In this document: positions 25,483 to 36,860 of the stretch, piece by piece
Layout of the letters: each line of letters opens with the position of its first letter
Position numbering within the stretch: position 1 is the stretch's first letter
From: Streptomyces echinoruber
GTDB taxonomy: Bacteria > Actinomycetota > Actinomycetes > Streptomycetales > Streptomycetaceae
Assembly: GCF_014651135.1 (NCBI RefSeq)
Contig: NZ_BMWH01000001.1
Location: forward strand, 371,194-435,193
Reading direction: 5' to 3'
Length of the DNA: 64,000 nucleotides
Notes under the pieces: generated by a model
What the model was told of the DNA's origin: nothing
The model's database searches: none
The model's input: the letters and a program-made list of their open reading frames with translations, nothing else
Position numbers and translations under genes: made by a program

Positions 25483-26607
25483 CTAACGTCGTTCCTGCTT
25501 CTGCTTGCACTCCACGCACAGCGTGGCGCGCGGGAAGGCCTGCATCCGGGCCTTGCCGATCGGCTTGCCGCAGTTCTCGCACAGGCCGTACGTGCCGGCG
25601 TCCAGCCGCTGCAGGGCGTGCTCCACCTGGGTGAGCATCTCGCGCGCGTTGGCGGTGAGCGCCATCTCGTGCTCGCGCGTGATGTTCTTGGTGCCGGTGT
25701 CGGCCTGGTCGTCCCCGGCGCCGTCCCCGGATTCCCGCATCAGCCCCGCGAGCGACGCCTCCGACGAGGCGATCTCGGTCCGCAGCCGCTCCAGCTCGGT
25801 CTCCAGCTCCGCGCGGGCCTGAGCGACCTCTTCCACAGTCCAGGGTTCCTCCCCCGGACGCACCGGGAGGTCGCCGGGCTCCACCGCGGTGCCCCGCGCC
25901 TTGGGGACGGCGCTCTCCGCCGCCGTGACCGTGCCAGGAGTCTTCTTCGCAACCACCGTCGTGGCTCCCGTCTGCTTCGCGGCCTGCGCCGCGCCCACCT
26001 TCTCGGCCGTGGCCTTCCCGGCCGTCGTCTTCCTCGCGGCCGCCTCCGTCGCCGCGGTCCGTCTCTCCTCTCCCCCCTCCGCCGGGGCCGCCGCACCGGC
26101 CCCGCCCGCGGCGGCCGCCTTCCCCGCCGCCGGCCTGCCGGTGGCGGTCTTCCCGGCGGCCGTCCTCGCCGCGGCCGTCTTCCTGGCGGCCGCCTTCTTC
26201 TCGACCGTCTTCTTCCCCGCCGCCTTCTCGTCGACCTTCTTCTCGTCGGCCTTCTCGGCCGCTTTCTTCCCAGCCGCCGGCTTCCGCGCGGCGGCGGTCC
26301 TCCCGACGGCGGTCCTCCCGGCCGCCGCCTTCCCGGCCACGGCCTTCTTCACGGCCTTTCCCCCGGCCGCCCTTCGGCCGACGGCCCTTCCGTCCACCGC
26401 CCCGGTGGTCTCCGCCGCCCCCGCCGCTCCCCGCGCGGCCCGCACCGGCCTCGCCGGGTCCGCCGGCTGCGCCGCCTTCGCGGAGCGTGCCGTCGTCGTA
26501 CCTCCCTGCGTGTTCCGCTTCCCTCTCCCGTCCCTGGCCGCACCGCCGGAGGCGCTTTCGGACCTGCCGGACGCCGACTGCTGGACGGCGGTCTTCTTCG
26601 CCACCAT
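25483..26607 (-). CDS. DksA/TraR zinc-finger protein with histone-H1-like tail
   Basis: A 374-residue protein in two parts. Residues of about 1-245 are low-complexity, rich in Lys, Ala, Thr and Arg (units like AAGKTA and KKAAA), resembling histone H1 tails. Residues of about 255-374 are a DksA/TraR module: a coiled-coil hairpin (EVAQARAELETELERLRTEI to ALTANAREML), then a C4 zinc site with Cys343, Cys346, Cys364 and Cys367. DksA-type proteins enter the secondary channel of RNA polymerase. ATG 26607 (MVAKKTAVQQ) has GAAGGGG upstream; ATG 26637 is an alternative. A candidate promoter is at 26657-26685. Confidence 0.88.
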   Translation of the reverse strand: MVAKKTAVQQSASGRSESASGGAARDGRGKRNTQGGTTTARSAKAAQPADPARPVRAARGAAGAAETTGAVDGRAVGRRAAGGKAVKKAVAGKAAAGRTAVGRTAAARKPAAGKKAAEKADEKKVDEKAAGKKTVEKKAAARKTAAARTAAGKTATGRPAAGKAAAAGGAGAAAPAEGGEERRTAATEAAARKTTAGKATAEKVGAAQAAKQTGATTVVAKKTPGTVTAAESAVPKARGTAVEPGDLPVRPGEEPWTVEEVAQARAELETELERLRTEIASSEASLAGLMRESGDGAGDDQADTGTKNITREHEMALTANAREMLTQVEHALQRLDAGTYGLCENCGKPIGKARMQAFPRATLCVECKQKQERR

Positions 26608-26656
26608 GGCCGCGGCCCCTTCACCTGTTGTGATCATGCTCGCAAATCGTGCTGGG

Positions 26657-26685
26657 ACGATAAATCGACTCCAGTCCGGCGGCAA
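26657..26685 (-). promoter_or_regulatory. Candidate sigma-HrdB promoter of the DksA-like gene
   Basis: On the minus strand, -35 TTGCCG (26685-26680), a 17-bp spacer and -10 TATCGT (26662-26657). Transcription would begin near 26650, giving a leader of about 43 nt. Confidence 0.5.
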
Positions 26686-26960
26686 CGGGGCACACCGCCC
26701 GGAACGCCCCACCCGCGCGTGCCGTGCGGCAAGCCTGCATGCGTTGTGCCCAGCTCCCCGCCGGGTATGCCGCCGAGCCGCACGTCCTCGGATCCGGACC
26801 GGCGCACCACACCATTCGGGTCACCCCGCGCCCGCCCGCCGCACGTCCCGGACGCCCCCGCGCCCGCGGCGAACGCGGGACGCCGCGGAAGGAAAAGCGA
26901 AGGGAAAAGCGGGGGGAAATCCGATCGGCCGCCGTGCGCGCGGCGCCGTACACTGGGCGG

Positions 26961-27276
26961 AGCGAAAAAGCGTTGATGGGGACGAGTAGCGGCGTACGCA
27001 GCCCAGAGCGACCCGGGGACGGTGGGAGCCCGGGGGCGAGCGCGACGTGAAGATCACCCCGGAGCCGCCGGAAGAAAGCCCCGCCGGGGTGAGTAGAACC
27101 GGCTTCGCGACTCGAATGAGCGGGCCCACCGGTACGCACCCGGCGCCGGAGGGCCAAGGAGGGTGGTACCGCGGGAGCGCGCCGCACACGGCGTACGGGG
27201 CATCCACGGCACGTCCGTGGAGCGCACGGCTCTCGTCCCTCCGACGGAAGGCAGCAAGTCCGCCGGAGGACATTCG
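26961..27276 (+). promoter_or_regulatory. T-box riboswitch of ileS
   Basis: The leader between a TACACT -10-like element (26949-26954) and ileS carries the T-box sequence AGGGTGGTACCGCG at 27160-27173, an AGTA element in the 5' stem region (26985-26988), and an ATC (isoleucine) triplet at 27053-27055 that is a plausible specifier. Near the 3' end, CTCCGACGG (27239-27247) can pair with CCGCCGGAG (27260-27268), which contains the Shine-Dalgarno. That predicts translational control, the mode known for actinobacterial ileS T-boxes: uncharged tRNA(Ile) would free the ribosome site. The rest of the gap back to 26608 is non-coding, with a purine-rich tract near 26886-26920. Confidence 0.88.
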
Positions 27277-30414
<3,138 letters not shown>

Positions 30415-30425
30415 TCGGCCCGGAC

Positions 30426-30472
30426 GGAAGGCCGGGGGCACCGGGAGTCTCTCCTGGTGCCCCCGGCCTTTC
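30426..30472 (+). terminator. Strong rho-independent-type terminator after ileS
   Basis: A stem of 17 pairs (one G-U) joins 30426-30442 to 30456-30472. Its core is AAGGCCGGGGGCACC with GGTGCCCCCGGCCTT. The 13-nt loop can pair further, and T residues follow the core at 30469-30471. It starts 12 bp after the ileS stop. Confidence 0.9.
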
Positions 30473-30588
30473 CGTTGCCGGGACACGGCCGACCCGCGGC
30501 CGGGGCGCGGCCCCAACGCCCCCACCCGCGGCAGCCGATGGCCGGCATCCCGCACACCAGGGCACACCGGGGCGCAACAGGACACAAC

Positions 30589-30626
30589 AGGGCGCGGCCC
30601 CGGATCGGAACCCGGGGCCGCGCCCT
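30589..30626 (-). terminator. Perfect 15-bp hairpin downstream of divIVA
   Basis: AGGGCGCGGCCCCGG (30589-30603) pairs perfectly with CCGGGGCCGCGCCCT (30612-30626), with an 8-nt loop. It lies 62 bp beyond the divIVA stop and ends the dcw region transcript on the minus strand. Confidence 0.85.
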
Positions 30627-30687
30627 GAACGCTGCCGACGCCTACGGCGTAGTCGTACTCAAGAACCTTCTGCTGCTGTCGGTCGAC

Positions 30688-31782
30688 TCAGTTGTCGTCC
30701 TCGTCGATGAGGAAGCCACGCATCGGCGAGGGCGCCTGACCCATCGGGGAGGGACCCTGCGGACGAACCGGCGCCATGGGCTGGGTCATGGCGGGGGACA
30801 TCTGCTGCTGGCCGCCGTAGGACGGGCCGGACTGGCCGGGGTTGCCGCCCATGGTCTGGTTGCCGCCGTAGGAGGGGGCACCCGCGCCGGCCGGGGCCAT
30901 GGAGGGCGCCGGGGACGGCGGGAGGGAGGGGGCGGCCGGGGTGCGCGGCGGGGCCAGCGAGTCGTCGGCCTGGGTCTCCAGCTGGCGCAGCTGGGACTCC
31001 AGGTAGGACTTCAGCCGCGTGCGGTACTCGCGCTCGAAGCCGCGCAGGTCCTCGACCTTGCGCTCCAGCGTGGCGCGGGCGGACTCCAGGGAGCCCATCG
31101 CGACGCGGTGCTTCTCCTGCGCGTCCCGCTCCAGTGCGTCGGCCTTGGCGCGGGCGTCCCGCTCCAAGCCCTCGGCACGCGAACGGGCCTCGCTCACGAT
31201 CTTGTTGGCCTCGGCGCGGGCCTCGGCGATCGCCTGGTCGGCGGTCTGCTGGGCCAGCGACAGGACACGGGCGGCGCTGTCGCCGCCGGGGCCCTGACCG
31301 GGCAGGCCGGGGCCGCCCATGGGGCCGCCCATCGGCCCCGGACCCATCTGACCCTGCATCGGGCCCGGGCCCTGGCCCATCGGACCCGGACCCATCTGGC
31401 CGGGGCCCTGCGGACCCTGGCCACCGGGACCGGCGGGCAGCTGCGGGGCACCGCTCGGCAGCTGGGGCGGACCACCCATGGGGCCGCCCATCTGCTGCTG
31501 CGGCGGGCCCGATATCCCGGCGGGGACCGGAGCACCGGGACCGCGCATGCCCTGCTGCTGGTCCTGGCCCTCCGGGGGTTTGCGCATGTTCTGCTGGTTC
31601 TGCGCGGCGGCACGCGTGGCGGCGGCCAGCTTGGCGCGCAGATCCTCGTTCTCCCGGAGCAGGCGGGTCAGCTCGGCCTCGACCTCGTCGAGGAAGGCAT
31701 CGACCTCGTCCTCGTCATAGCCCTCTCGGAGGCGGACGGTCGTGAACTGCTTGTTCCGCACGTCCTCGGGGGTCAATGGCAT
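30688..31782 (-). CDS. divIVA: Polar growth determinant DivIVA
   Basis: A 364-residue DivIVA. The membrane-binding N-terminal domain (1-55) has [21 protein letters not shown] disordered Pro/Gln/Gly/Met-rich insert (about 70-170, GPMG and GPGQ repeats) separates it from the main coiled coil (about 175-275), and a second disordered Ser/Pro/Gly tail ends GFLIDEDDN. DivIVA marks hyphal tips and directs wall synthesis in Streptomyces. ATG 31782 has GAGGTGAA just upstream. It is the last gene of the dcw region, 52 bp after sepG. Confidence 0.96.
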   Translation of the reverse strand: MPLTPEDVRNKQFTTVRLREGYDEDEVDAFLDEVEAELTRLLRENEDLRAKLAAATRAAAQNQQNMRKPPEGQDQQQGMRGPGAPVPAGISGPPQQQMGGPMGGPPQLPSGAPQLPAGPGGQGPQGPGQMGPGPMGQGPGPMQGQMGPGPMGGPMGGPGLPGQGPGGDSAARVLSLAQQTADQAIAEARAEANKIVSEARSRAEGLERDARAKADALERDAQEKHRVAMGSLESARATLERKVEDLRGFEREYRTRLKSYLESQLRQLETQADDSLAPPRTPAAPSLPPSPAPSMAPAGAGAPSYGGNQTMGGNPGQSGPSYGGQQQMSPAMTQPMAPVRPQGPSPMGQAPSPMRGFLIDEDDN

Positions 31783-31834
31783 CTCTTCACCTCAACGTAG
31801 TCGTCGGCAGTCGGCAAGACCGTATCGTCCACTG

Positions 31835-32125
31835 TCACCTCGCGAGGTTGCCCACGATGGAGAGGAGGACATAGACGATGATCATCAGTACGAAGAAGGA
31901 CAGGTCGAGCGCCACGCCCCCGAGACGCAGCGGCGGGATGAACCGCCGCAGAAGCTTCAGCGGTGGATCGGTGACAGTGTAGGTGGCCTCCAGCACGACC
32001 ACCATCGCCTTGCCGGGTTGCCACGAGCGGGCGAACTGGAACACATAGTCCATGACCAACCGGAAGATGAGCACGATGAGGAACACCGTCAGGGCGATCC
32101 AGATCACCTGTGCGAACACGCCCAT
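31835..32125 (-). CDS. sepG: SepG (YlmG/YggT family) division membrane protein
   Basis: A 96-residue YggT-family protein with two hydrophobic segments (residues of about 5-25 and 72-92) flanking TDPPLKLLRRFIPPLR, the family motif. In Streptomyces this gene, between sepF and divIVA, is SepG, which helps place SsgB and the Z-ring in sporulating hyphae. ATG 32125 (MGVFAQVIW) is used. It lies 56 bp after sepF. Confidence 0.9.
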   Translation of the reverse strand: MGVFAQVIWIALTVFLIVLIFRLVMDYVFQFARSWQPGKAMVVVLEATYTVTDPPLKLLRRFIPPLRLGGVALDLSFFVLMIIVYVLLSIVGNLAR

Positions 32126-32181
32126 GGCTCGTGCTTCCCTCTCCCCTGTTCCGTACTGTGTTCCAGTCGTGCGTCTCAGTC

Positions 32182-32823
32182 TCAGCTCTGGTTGAAGAAC
32201 CCGCCCTCTGCGATGCGGGCCTTGTCCTCCGCCGTGACATCGACGTTAGCAGGCGACAACAGGAACACCTTCTGCGTCACCCGCTCGATGCTGCCGTGGA
32301 GGCCGAACACCAAACCGGCCGCGAAGTCGACGAGTCGCTTCGCGTCGGTGTCGTCCATCTCGGTCAGATTCATGATCACCGGGGTGCCCTCACGGAAGTG
32401 TTCCCCGATGGTACGGGCTTCGTTGTAGGTCCGCGGATGCAGCGTCGTGATCCGGTAGGGCTCTCGTTCGGACACGACCTTGGGCATGATCACCGGCGCG
32501 TTCTTCTCCAGGCTCTGGCGTTCTTGTGTGATGGATGCCACGGGCGCGATGCGCGCCGGACGGCCCGATTCCGCCGGCAGCGAAGCGGCCGGGGAGACCG
32601 GCTCGCGGGGCGCCGGCGGCTGCACGACTCGCACCGGTTCGTCCCTTTGGGGCTGGTGCGAACCGTGCGACTGGTGCGACGACTCGGGCCGGCGGCGGTC
32701 CCGCTCGGGCTCCGGGTCGAGTTCGGGTTCGAAGTCGTCGTCGGAATCGAATCCCCGGCCGTCGTACCCATCGTCCTCCACGAGGCCGAGGTAGACCGCC
32801 ATCTTGCGCATCGCGCCGGCCAT
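32182..32823 (-). CDS. sepF: Cell division protein SepF
   Basis: A 213-residue SepF. The start [14 protein letters not shown] is the amphipathic membrane-binding helix. A disordered acidic/charged linker (about 20-110) leads to the globular DUF552 domain, with [19 protein letters not shown] and [19 protein letters not shown]. It tethers FtsZ, through the FtsZ C-terminal peptide, to the membrane. ATG 32823 is chosen because it gives the amphipathic helix. A 127-bp gap separates it from ylmE and includes an AT-richer stretch (about 32915-32930) that may hold a promoter. Confidence 0.95.
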   Translation of the reverse strand: MAGAMRKMAVYLGLVEDDGYDGRGFDSDDDFEPELDPEPERDRRRPESSHQSHGSHQPQRDEPVRVVQPPAPREPVSPAASLPAESGRPARIAPVASITQERQSLEKNAPVIMPKVVSEREPYRITTLHPRTYNEARTIGEHFREGTPVIMNLTEMDDTDAKRLVDFAAGLVFGLHGSIERVTQKVFLLSPANVDVTAEDKARIAEGGFFNQS

Positions 32824-32950
32824 GCTCTGAGTCCTCCGCTCTGTGGTGGATCGGCTGACGACTGCCAAGTGCCCGCGATCCACGAGGTCGTTGTGCCGCC
32901 TTGCGGGGCATTGACCATATTTTCTGCTGTGGTCCGACTTCTTGGCGACG

Positions 32951-33670
32951 TTACCCGAGCCTGGGGCGGACTCCGAGTACCGCGGTGCCGACGCGTACAT
33001 GTGTCGCCCCGGCCGCCACGGCCTGTTCGAGGTCCGCACTCATTCCTGCCGAGACCATGGTGGCAGCCGGATGAGCCCTGCGCAGGTCGGTCGACAAATC
33101 CATCAGCCGATCGAATGCCGCCCGGGGCCGCCCCGCGTACGCTCCGGTGAGCGGGGCGACCGTCATCAGCCCGTCCAGCCGCAGCCCCGGAGCCTCGGCG
33201 ACCTGCGCGGCCAACTCCTCGATCCCCTCGGGCGATACGCCGCCGCGCTCCCCGCGCCCGCTCTCGCCGGCGTCGAACGCGACCTGGATCAGGCAGCCCA
33301 CCTCGCGCCCGGCCCGCACGGCCTCCTTGGACAGGGCGGCGACCAGCCGGGAGCGGTCGACGGAGTGCACGTGATCCGCGTAACCGATCACGGAACGGAC
33401 CTTGTTGGTCTGCAACTGCCCCACGAAGTGCCATGTCAGGGGCAGATCCGAACAGGCCGCGGCCTTGGGCGCCGCCTCCTGGTCGCGGTTCTCGGCCACG
33501 TGCCGCACCCCCAGTTCGGCGAGCACCCGCACGTCCTCGGCCGGGTAGGTCTTGGTGACCACGATCAGGGTCACCTCCTCCCGGCGCCGTCCGGCGGCCG
33601 CGCACGCGGCGGCGATGCGCCGCTCCACCTTCGCCAGGTTCGCGGCGAGTTCGTCCTTGCGGTCCGTCAT
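32951..33670 (-). CDS. ylmE: YggS-type pyridoxal phosphate homeostasis protein
   Basis: A 239-residue PLP-binding protein. The PLP lysine is in LIVVTKTYP, followed by GENRDQEA-like [10 protein letters not shown] and [26 protein letters not shown] binds the phosphate. It buffers PLP and affects amino acid balance; in the dcw region it is called YlmE. ATG 33670 (MTDRKDE) is used; ATG 33676 two codons earlier overlaps the ylmD stop (TGATG) and may be the real, coupled start. Confidence 0.93.
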   Translation of the reverse strand: MTDRKDELAANLAKVERRIAAACAAAGRRREEVTLIVVTKTYPAEDVRVLAELGVRHVAENRDQEAAPKAAACSDLPLTWHFVGQLQTNKVRSVIGYADHVHSVDRSRLVAALSKEAVRAGREVGCLIQVAFDAGESGRGERGGVSPEGIEELAAQVAEAPGLRLDGLMTVAPLTGAYAGRPRAAFDRLMDLSTDLRRAHPAATMVSAGMSADLEQAVAAGATHVRVGTAVLGVRPRLG

Positions 33671-33675
33671 GCCCA

Positions 33676-34404
33676 TCAGTCCAGCCAGACATAGCCCGCG
33701 AGCCGCCCGGTGGTGCGGTCGCGGCGGTACGAGAAGTGGTCCTCCGACTCCAGGGTGCACACCGGTGACCGCGCCCGGTCGCGCACCCCGAGCCGGTCGA
33801 GCTGCGCGTGCACGCCGGCGCTCACGTCGACCGCGGGGGTGCCCCGGCGCGTCTCGGCGTACGCCGCCGGTTCGACGGCCGCCACCTCGGCGCGCATCGT
33901 CTCCGGCACCTCGTAGCACCATCCGCACACGGCGGGTCCGGTGCGGGCGACGATCCGGCCGGGCTCGGCGCCGAGTGCGACCATGGCCCGCACGGCGGCG
34001 GGGACCACCCCGGCGACCAGGCCGGGCCGCCCGGCGTGCGCGGCGGCCGCCACCCCGGCGACCGGGTCGGCGAGCAGCACGGGCACGCAGTCGGCGGTGA
34101 GCACCGCCAGGGCCAGGCCGCGGCGGGCGGTGACGACCGCGTCGACCTCGGGGACCGGGCGGTCCCCCCAGGGTTCGTCGACGACGGCGACGTCCGCGCC
34201 GTGCACCTGGTTCATCCACACCACGCGGGCGGGGTCCAGGCCCAGGGCCTTGGCGGCCAGTTCCCGGTTGGTCCGTACGGCGCCGGGGTCGTCGCCGACC
34301 GCGCCGCCGAGATTGAGCTCCTCGTACGGAGCGGCGCTCACCCCGCCCCACCGGTCGGTGAAGGCGAAGTGGGCGCCGCTCACGCTGTCACGCTGTCCTG
34401 TCAC
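33676..34404 (-). CDS. ylmD: Peptidoglycan editing factor, YfiH/YlmD (laccase-fold)
   Basis: A 242-residue multicopper-oxidoreductase-fold (DUF152) protein. The metal ligands are visible in NQVHGADV, TADCVPVLL and AAHAGRPGL. In E. coli the homologue PgeF/YfiH corrects L-Ser misincorporated by MurC in peptidoglycan precursors; the role in Streptomyces is inferred. GTG 34404 starts 11 bp after the ftsZ stop, and its stop touches ylmE (TGATG). Confidence 0.92.
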   Translation of the reverse strand: MTGQRDSVSGAHFAFTDRWGGVSAAPYEELNLGGAVGDDPGAVRTNRELAAKALGLDPARVVWMNQVHGADVAVVDEPWGDRPVPEVDAVVTARRGLALAVLTADCVPVLLADPVAGVAAAAHAGRPGLVAGVVPAAVRAMVALGAEPGRIVARTGPAVCGWCYEVPETMRAEVAAVEPAAYAETRRGTPAVDVSAGVHAQLDRLGVRDRARSPVCTLESEDHFSYRRDRTTGRLAGYVWLD

Positions 34405-34414
34405 GTCAGGAGCA

Positions 34415-35611
34415 TCACTTGAGGAAGTCCGGTACGTCCAGCTCCTCGGCCGCGCTGTCGGTGTAGGCCCGGGAGGGCGGCGGGACCGGCGGGGCGGAGG
34501 GGAGTTCGGTCACCGGTTCCGGGGCCGGGGGCTCGGGCTCCTCCTTCGGCGTGACGCTGCCCAGCGAGCCGAAGGACGGGCGCTCCGGCGGCCGCACCGG
34601 CGCCGGGGGCTCCTCGCGCTTGACCGAGGTGGAGCCGAGGATGTTCTCCCGCTTGGCGGGCGGCTGGCCGCCGTCGAAGCCGGCCGCGATCACGGTGACG
34701 CGGACCTCGTCGCCGAGGGCGTCGTCGATCACCGCACCGAAGATGATGTTGGCCTCGGGGTGGGCGGCCTCGCTGACCAGTTGCGCGGCCTCGTTGATCT
34801 CGAACAGGCCGAGGTCGGAGCCGCCGGAGATGGACAGCAGCACACCGCGAGCGCCGTCGATGGACGCCTCCAGCAGCGGCGAGGAGATCGCCATCTCGGC
34901 CGCGGCCACCGCGCGGTCGTCGCCGCGGGCGGAGCCGATGCCCATCAGGGCCGAACCGGCCTCCGACATGACCGACTTGACGTCGGCGAAGTCGAGGTTG
35001 ATCAGGCCCGGGGTGGTGATGAGGTCGGTGATGCCCTGGACACCGGAGAGCAGGACCTGGTCGGCCGACTTGAAGGCGTCCAGGACCGAGACCTGGCGGT
35101 CGGAGATGGACAGCAGCCGGTCGTTGGGGATGACGATGAGGGTGTCGACCTCTTCGCGGAGGGCCGCGATGCCGTCCTCCGCCTGGTTCGCGCGCCGCCG
35201 CCCCTCGAAGGTGAACGGGCGCGTGACGACGCCGATGGTGAGCGCGCCGAGCGAGCGCGCGATGTTGGCCACGACGGGCGCCCCGCCGGTGCCGGTGCCG
35301 CCGCCTTCACCGGCCGTGACGAAGACCATGTCGGCCCCCTTGAGGACCTCCTCGATCTCCTCGCGGTGGTCCTCCGCGGCCTTGCGGCCGACCTCCGGGT
35401 TGGCCCCGGCGCCGAGTCCGCGGGTGAGCTCGCGGCCGACGTCGAGCTTGACGTCGGCGTCGCTCATCAACAGCGCCTGCGCGTCGGTGTTGATGGCGAT
35501 GAACTCGACGCCCTTGAGACCGACCTCGATCATCCGGTTGATGGCATTGACACCACCGCCGCCGACACCGATGACTTTGATGACTGCGAGGTAGTTCTGC
35601 GGTGCTGCCAC
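34415..35611 (-). CDS. ftsZ: Cell division GTPase FtsZ
   Basis: A 398-residue FtsZ. The tubulin signature GGGTGTG is at 103-109 and the T7 synergy loop NLDFADV at 205-211. A Pro/Glu-rich linker follows from about 315, and the conserved C-terminal peptide ends [10 protein letters not shown], the docking site for SepF. It forms the ring or ladders that divide aerial hyphae into spores. GTG 35611 is used. It is controlled by its own promoters in the 278-bp gap after ftsQ, where a candidate promoter and an inverted repeat are visible. Confidence 0.98.
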   Translation of the reverse strand: MAAPQNYLAVIKVIGVGGGGVNAINRMIEVGLKGVEFIAINTDAQALLMSDADVKLDVGRELTRGLGAGANPEVGRKAAEDHREEIEEVLKGADMVFVTAGEGGGTGTGGAPVVANIARSLGALTIGVVTRPFTFEGRRRANQAEDGIAALREEVDTLIVIPNDRLLSISDRQVSVLDAFKSADQVLLSGVQGITDLITTPGLINLDFADVKSVMSEAGSALMGIGSARGDDRAVAAAEMAISSPLLEASIDGARGVLLSISGGSDLGLFEINEAAQLVSEAAHPEANIIFGAVIDDALGDEVRVTVIAAGFDGGQPPAKRENILGSTSVKREEPPAPVRPPERPSFGSLGSVTPKEEPEPPAPEPVTELPSAPPVPPPSRAYTDSAAEELDVPDFLK

Positions 35612-35708
35612 GTCGAAGGCCTCTCGCCTCGAGGTACGTGTCGCCGTCTCACGGTGCTCCGCGCTCCGACGACTGATGCCGAATGGGACGGTCCGTATCG
35701 CCGACCCG

Positions 35709-35733
35709 AACCCTAACGCTGAAGTTTAGGGTT
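35709..35733 (-). promoter_or_regulatory. Inverted repeat in the ftsZ leader
   Basis: AACCCTAA (35709-35716) and TTAGGGTT (35726-35733) are perfect 8-bp arms with a 9-nt centre, about 100-120 bp upstream of the ftsZ start and downstream of the promoter at 35770-35799. It is AT-rich for this genome. It may be an operator or an RNA hairpin. Confidence 0.55.
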
Positions 35734-35769
35734 ACCAGTGTGCCTGTTCCCTGGAGTCTTCCGAACAGG

Positions 35770-35799
35770 ACACTAAGTCGACATGTGGCGCCCGTTCAA
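35770..35799 (-). promoter_or_regulatory. Candidate ftsZ promoter with overlapping GACAC site
   Basis: On the minus strand, -35 TTGAAC (35799-35794), an 18-bp spacer and -10 TAGTGT (35775-35770). A GACAC on the plus strand (35769-35773) overlaps the -10; GACAC is the core of WhiA sites, and WhiA/WhiB control of an ftsZ promoter is established in Streptomyces venezuelae. An AT-rich tract at about 35818-35860 may hold a further promoter. Confidence 0.55.
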
Positions 35800-35889
35800 C
35801 GAACACGCCGAACCTCCCGTTTTTCTTTTCACCCTATGTGATCAGCTATAGCGATGCCCAACCAGGGTGCTGGCCTGCGCGGATGTGCG

Positions 35890-36690
35890 TCAACTCCCCG
35901 ACGACGCGGGAGCGGTCGGAACACTCACATCGAAGTGCCGGGCGTTCGGGGCGGCTTTCATCAGGGCGGTGAGCGTACGGGCCTTGGCGCGGCTCTGTTC
36001 GGCGCTGCCCCACGCGACGGTGCGTCCGCCGCCCAGTTCCAGCTCGATGTCGTCGTAGGAGCGCACCCTGACCCGCCGGGTGTCGCGGGCGACGGCGTCC
36101 GGGAGTCGGGCGGCGACCGCCACCGCCTCGCGCACCAGCGCGTCGCGGCCGAAGCGGCGCAGGCTGGCGGCGGCCGAACCGGGCCGGGAGGTGTCGAGGG
36201 CGAGCAGGGGGACGCCCTGCGGCGCCCGTGCGACGGTGGCGAACCGCACGCCCTCGTCGTCCACTTCGACGTATCCGCCACTCCCGCCCTGCCGGGTCAC
36301 CAGCACCGGGGTGCGCTCGGTCACCTTCAGGCCGATGCCGTGCGGCCAGGCGCGGACCACGTCGACGGAGTCGATGCGGCGCAGGGCGCGGCGCAGACGT
36401 GTCTCGATCGCGCCGGTGTCGACCGAGGCGAGCGGGGCGCCGACGGGCACCCGGGCGGCCTCCCGGACCTGTCCGGGCGTCAGGACCCGCGTGCCGGAGA
36501 CGGACACGTGGCGCACGCGCAGCCACGGAGAGCCGTAGAGCAGCCAGGCGGTGGCGCCGGCCAGCAGCACGGCTGCGGCGGCGAGCAGGACGAGCGTGCG
36601 CCGCCGCGGCAGCCCCGGGCGCCGCCGCGGGGGCGGGCCGGAGGAGTCCTGCTGGCGTTCGCCCCGCTCGGCGGTCGTCGGTCCGGCCAC
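35890..36690 (-). CDS. ftsQ: Cell division protein FtsQ
   Basis: A 266-residue bitopic protein: a basic cytoplasmic N-terminus (1-31), one membrane span (about 32-52), then the POTRA domain (WLRVRHVSVSGTRVLTPGQV) and the FtsQ beta domain to about 250. It links FtsL/DivIC and the synthases in the divisome. GTG 36690 has AAGGAG upstream. The 167-bp gap to murG contains a strong hairpin and a repeat, so ftsQ probably has its own promoter. Confidence 0.95.
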   Translation of the reverse strand: MAGPTTAERGERQQDSSGPPPRRRPGLPRRRTLVLLAAAAVLLAGATAWLLYGSPWLRVRHVSVSGTRVLTPGQVREAARVPVGAPLASVDTGAIETRLRRALRRIDSVDVVRAWPHGIGLKVTERTPVLVTRQGGSGGYVEVDDEGVRFATVARAPQGVPLLALDTSRPGSAAASLRRFGRDALVREAVAVAARLPDAVARDTRRVRVRSYDDIELELGGGRTVAWGSAEQSRAKARTLTALMKAAPNARHFDVSVPTAPASSGS

Positions 36691-36732
36691 GCGCGCTCCT
36701 TTCCTGGGCTCGGCCCGCCTCCGGGGCGCCCC

Positions 36733-36778
36733 CGCCGGAGCCGGGAGGCCGGCCGTGCTCGCCCTCCCGGCTCCGGCG
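36733..36778 (-). terminator. Perfect 16-bp hairpin between murG and ftsQ
   Basis: Arms 36733-36748 and 36763-36778 (core GCCGGAGCCGGGAG with CTCCCGGCTCCGGC) pair perfectly around a 14-nt loop. The hairpin lies about 80 bp after the murG stop and 43 bp before the ftsQ start on the same strand. It should reduce or stop read-through from the murein genes into ftsQ-ftsZ. Confidence 0.7.
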
Positions 36779-36796
36779 CGCCCCTTCGGCTCACTC

Positions 36797-36860
36797 GCCG
36801 ATGCGATGGCCAGCCGATGCGATGACTAGCCGATGCGATGGCCAGCCGATGCGATGACTA
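36797..36860 (-). repeat. 16-bp repeat, 4 copies (a perfect 32-bp duplication) ending at the murG stop
   Basis: Two alternating 16-bp units (ending GGCCA or GACTA) at 36797, 36813, 36829 and 36845. The 32-bp pair 36797-36828 is repeated exactly at 36829-36860. The final three bases, 36858-36860, are the murG stop codon. Confidence 0.95.
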
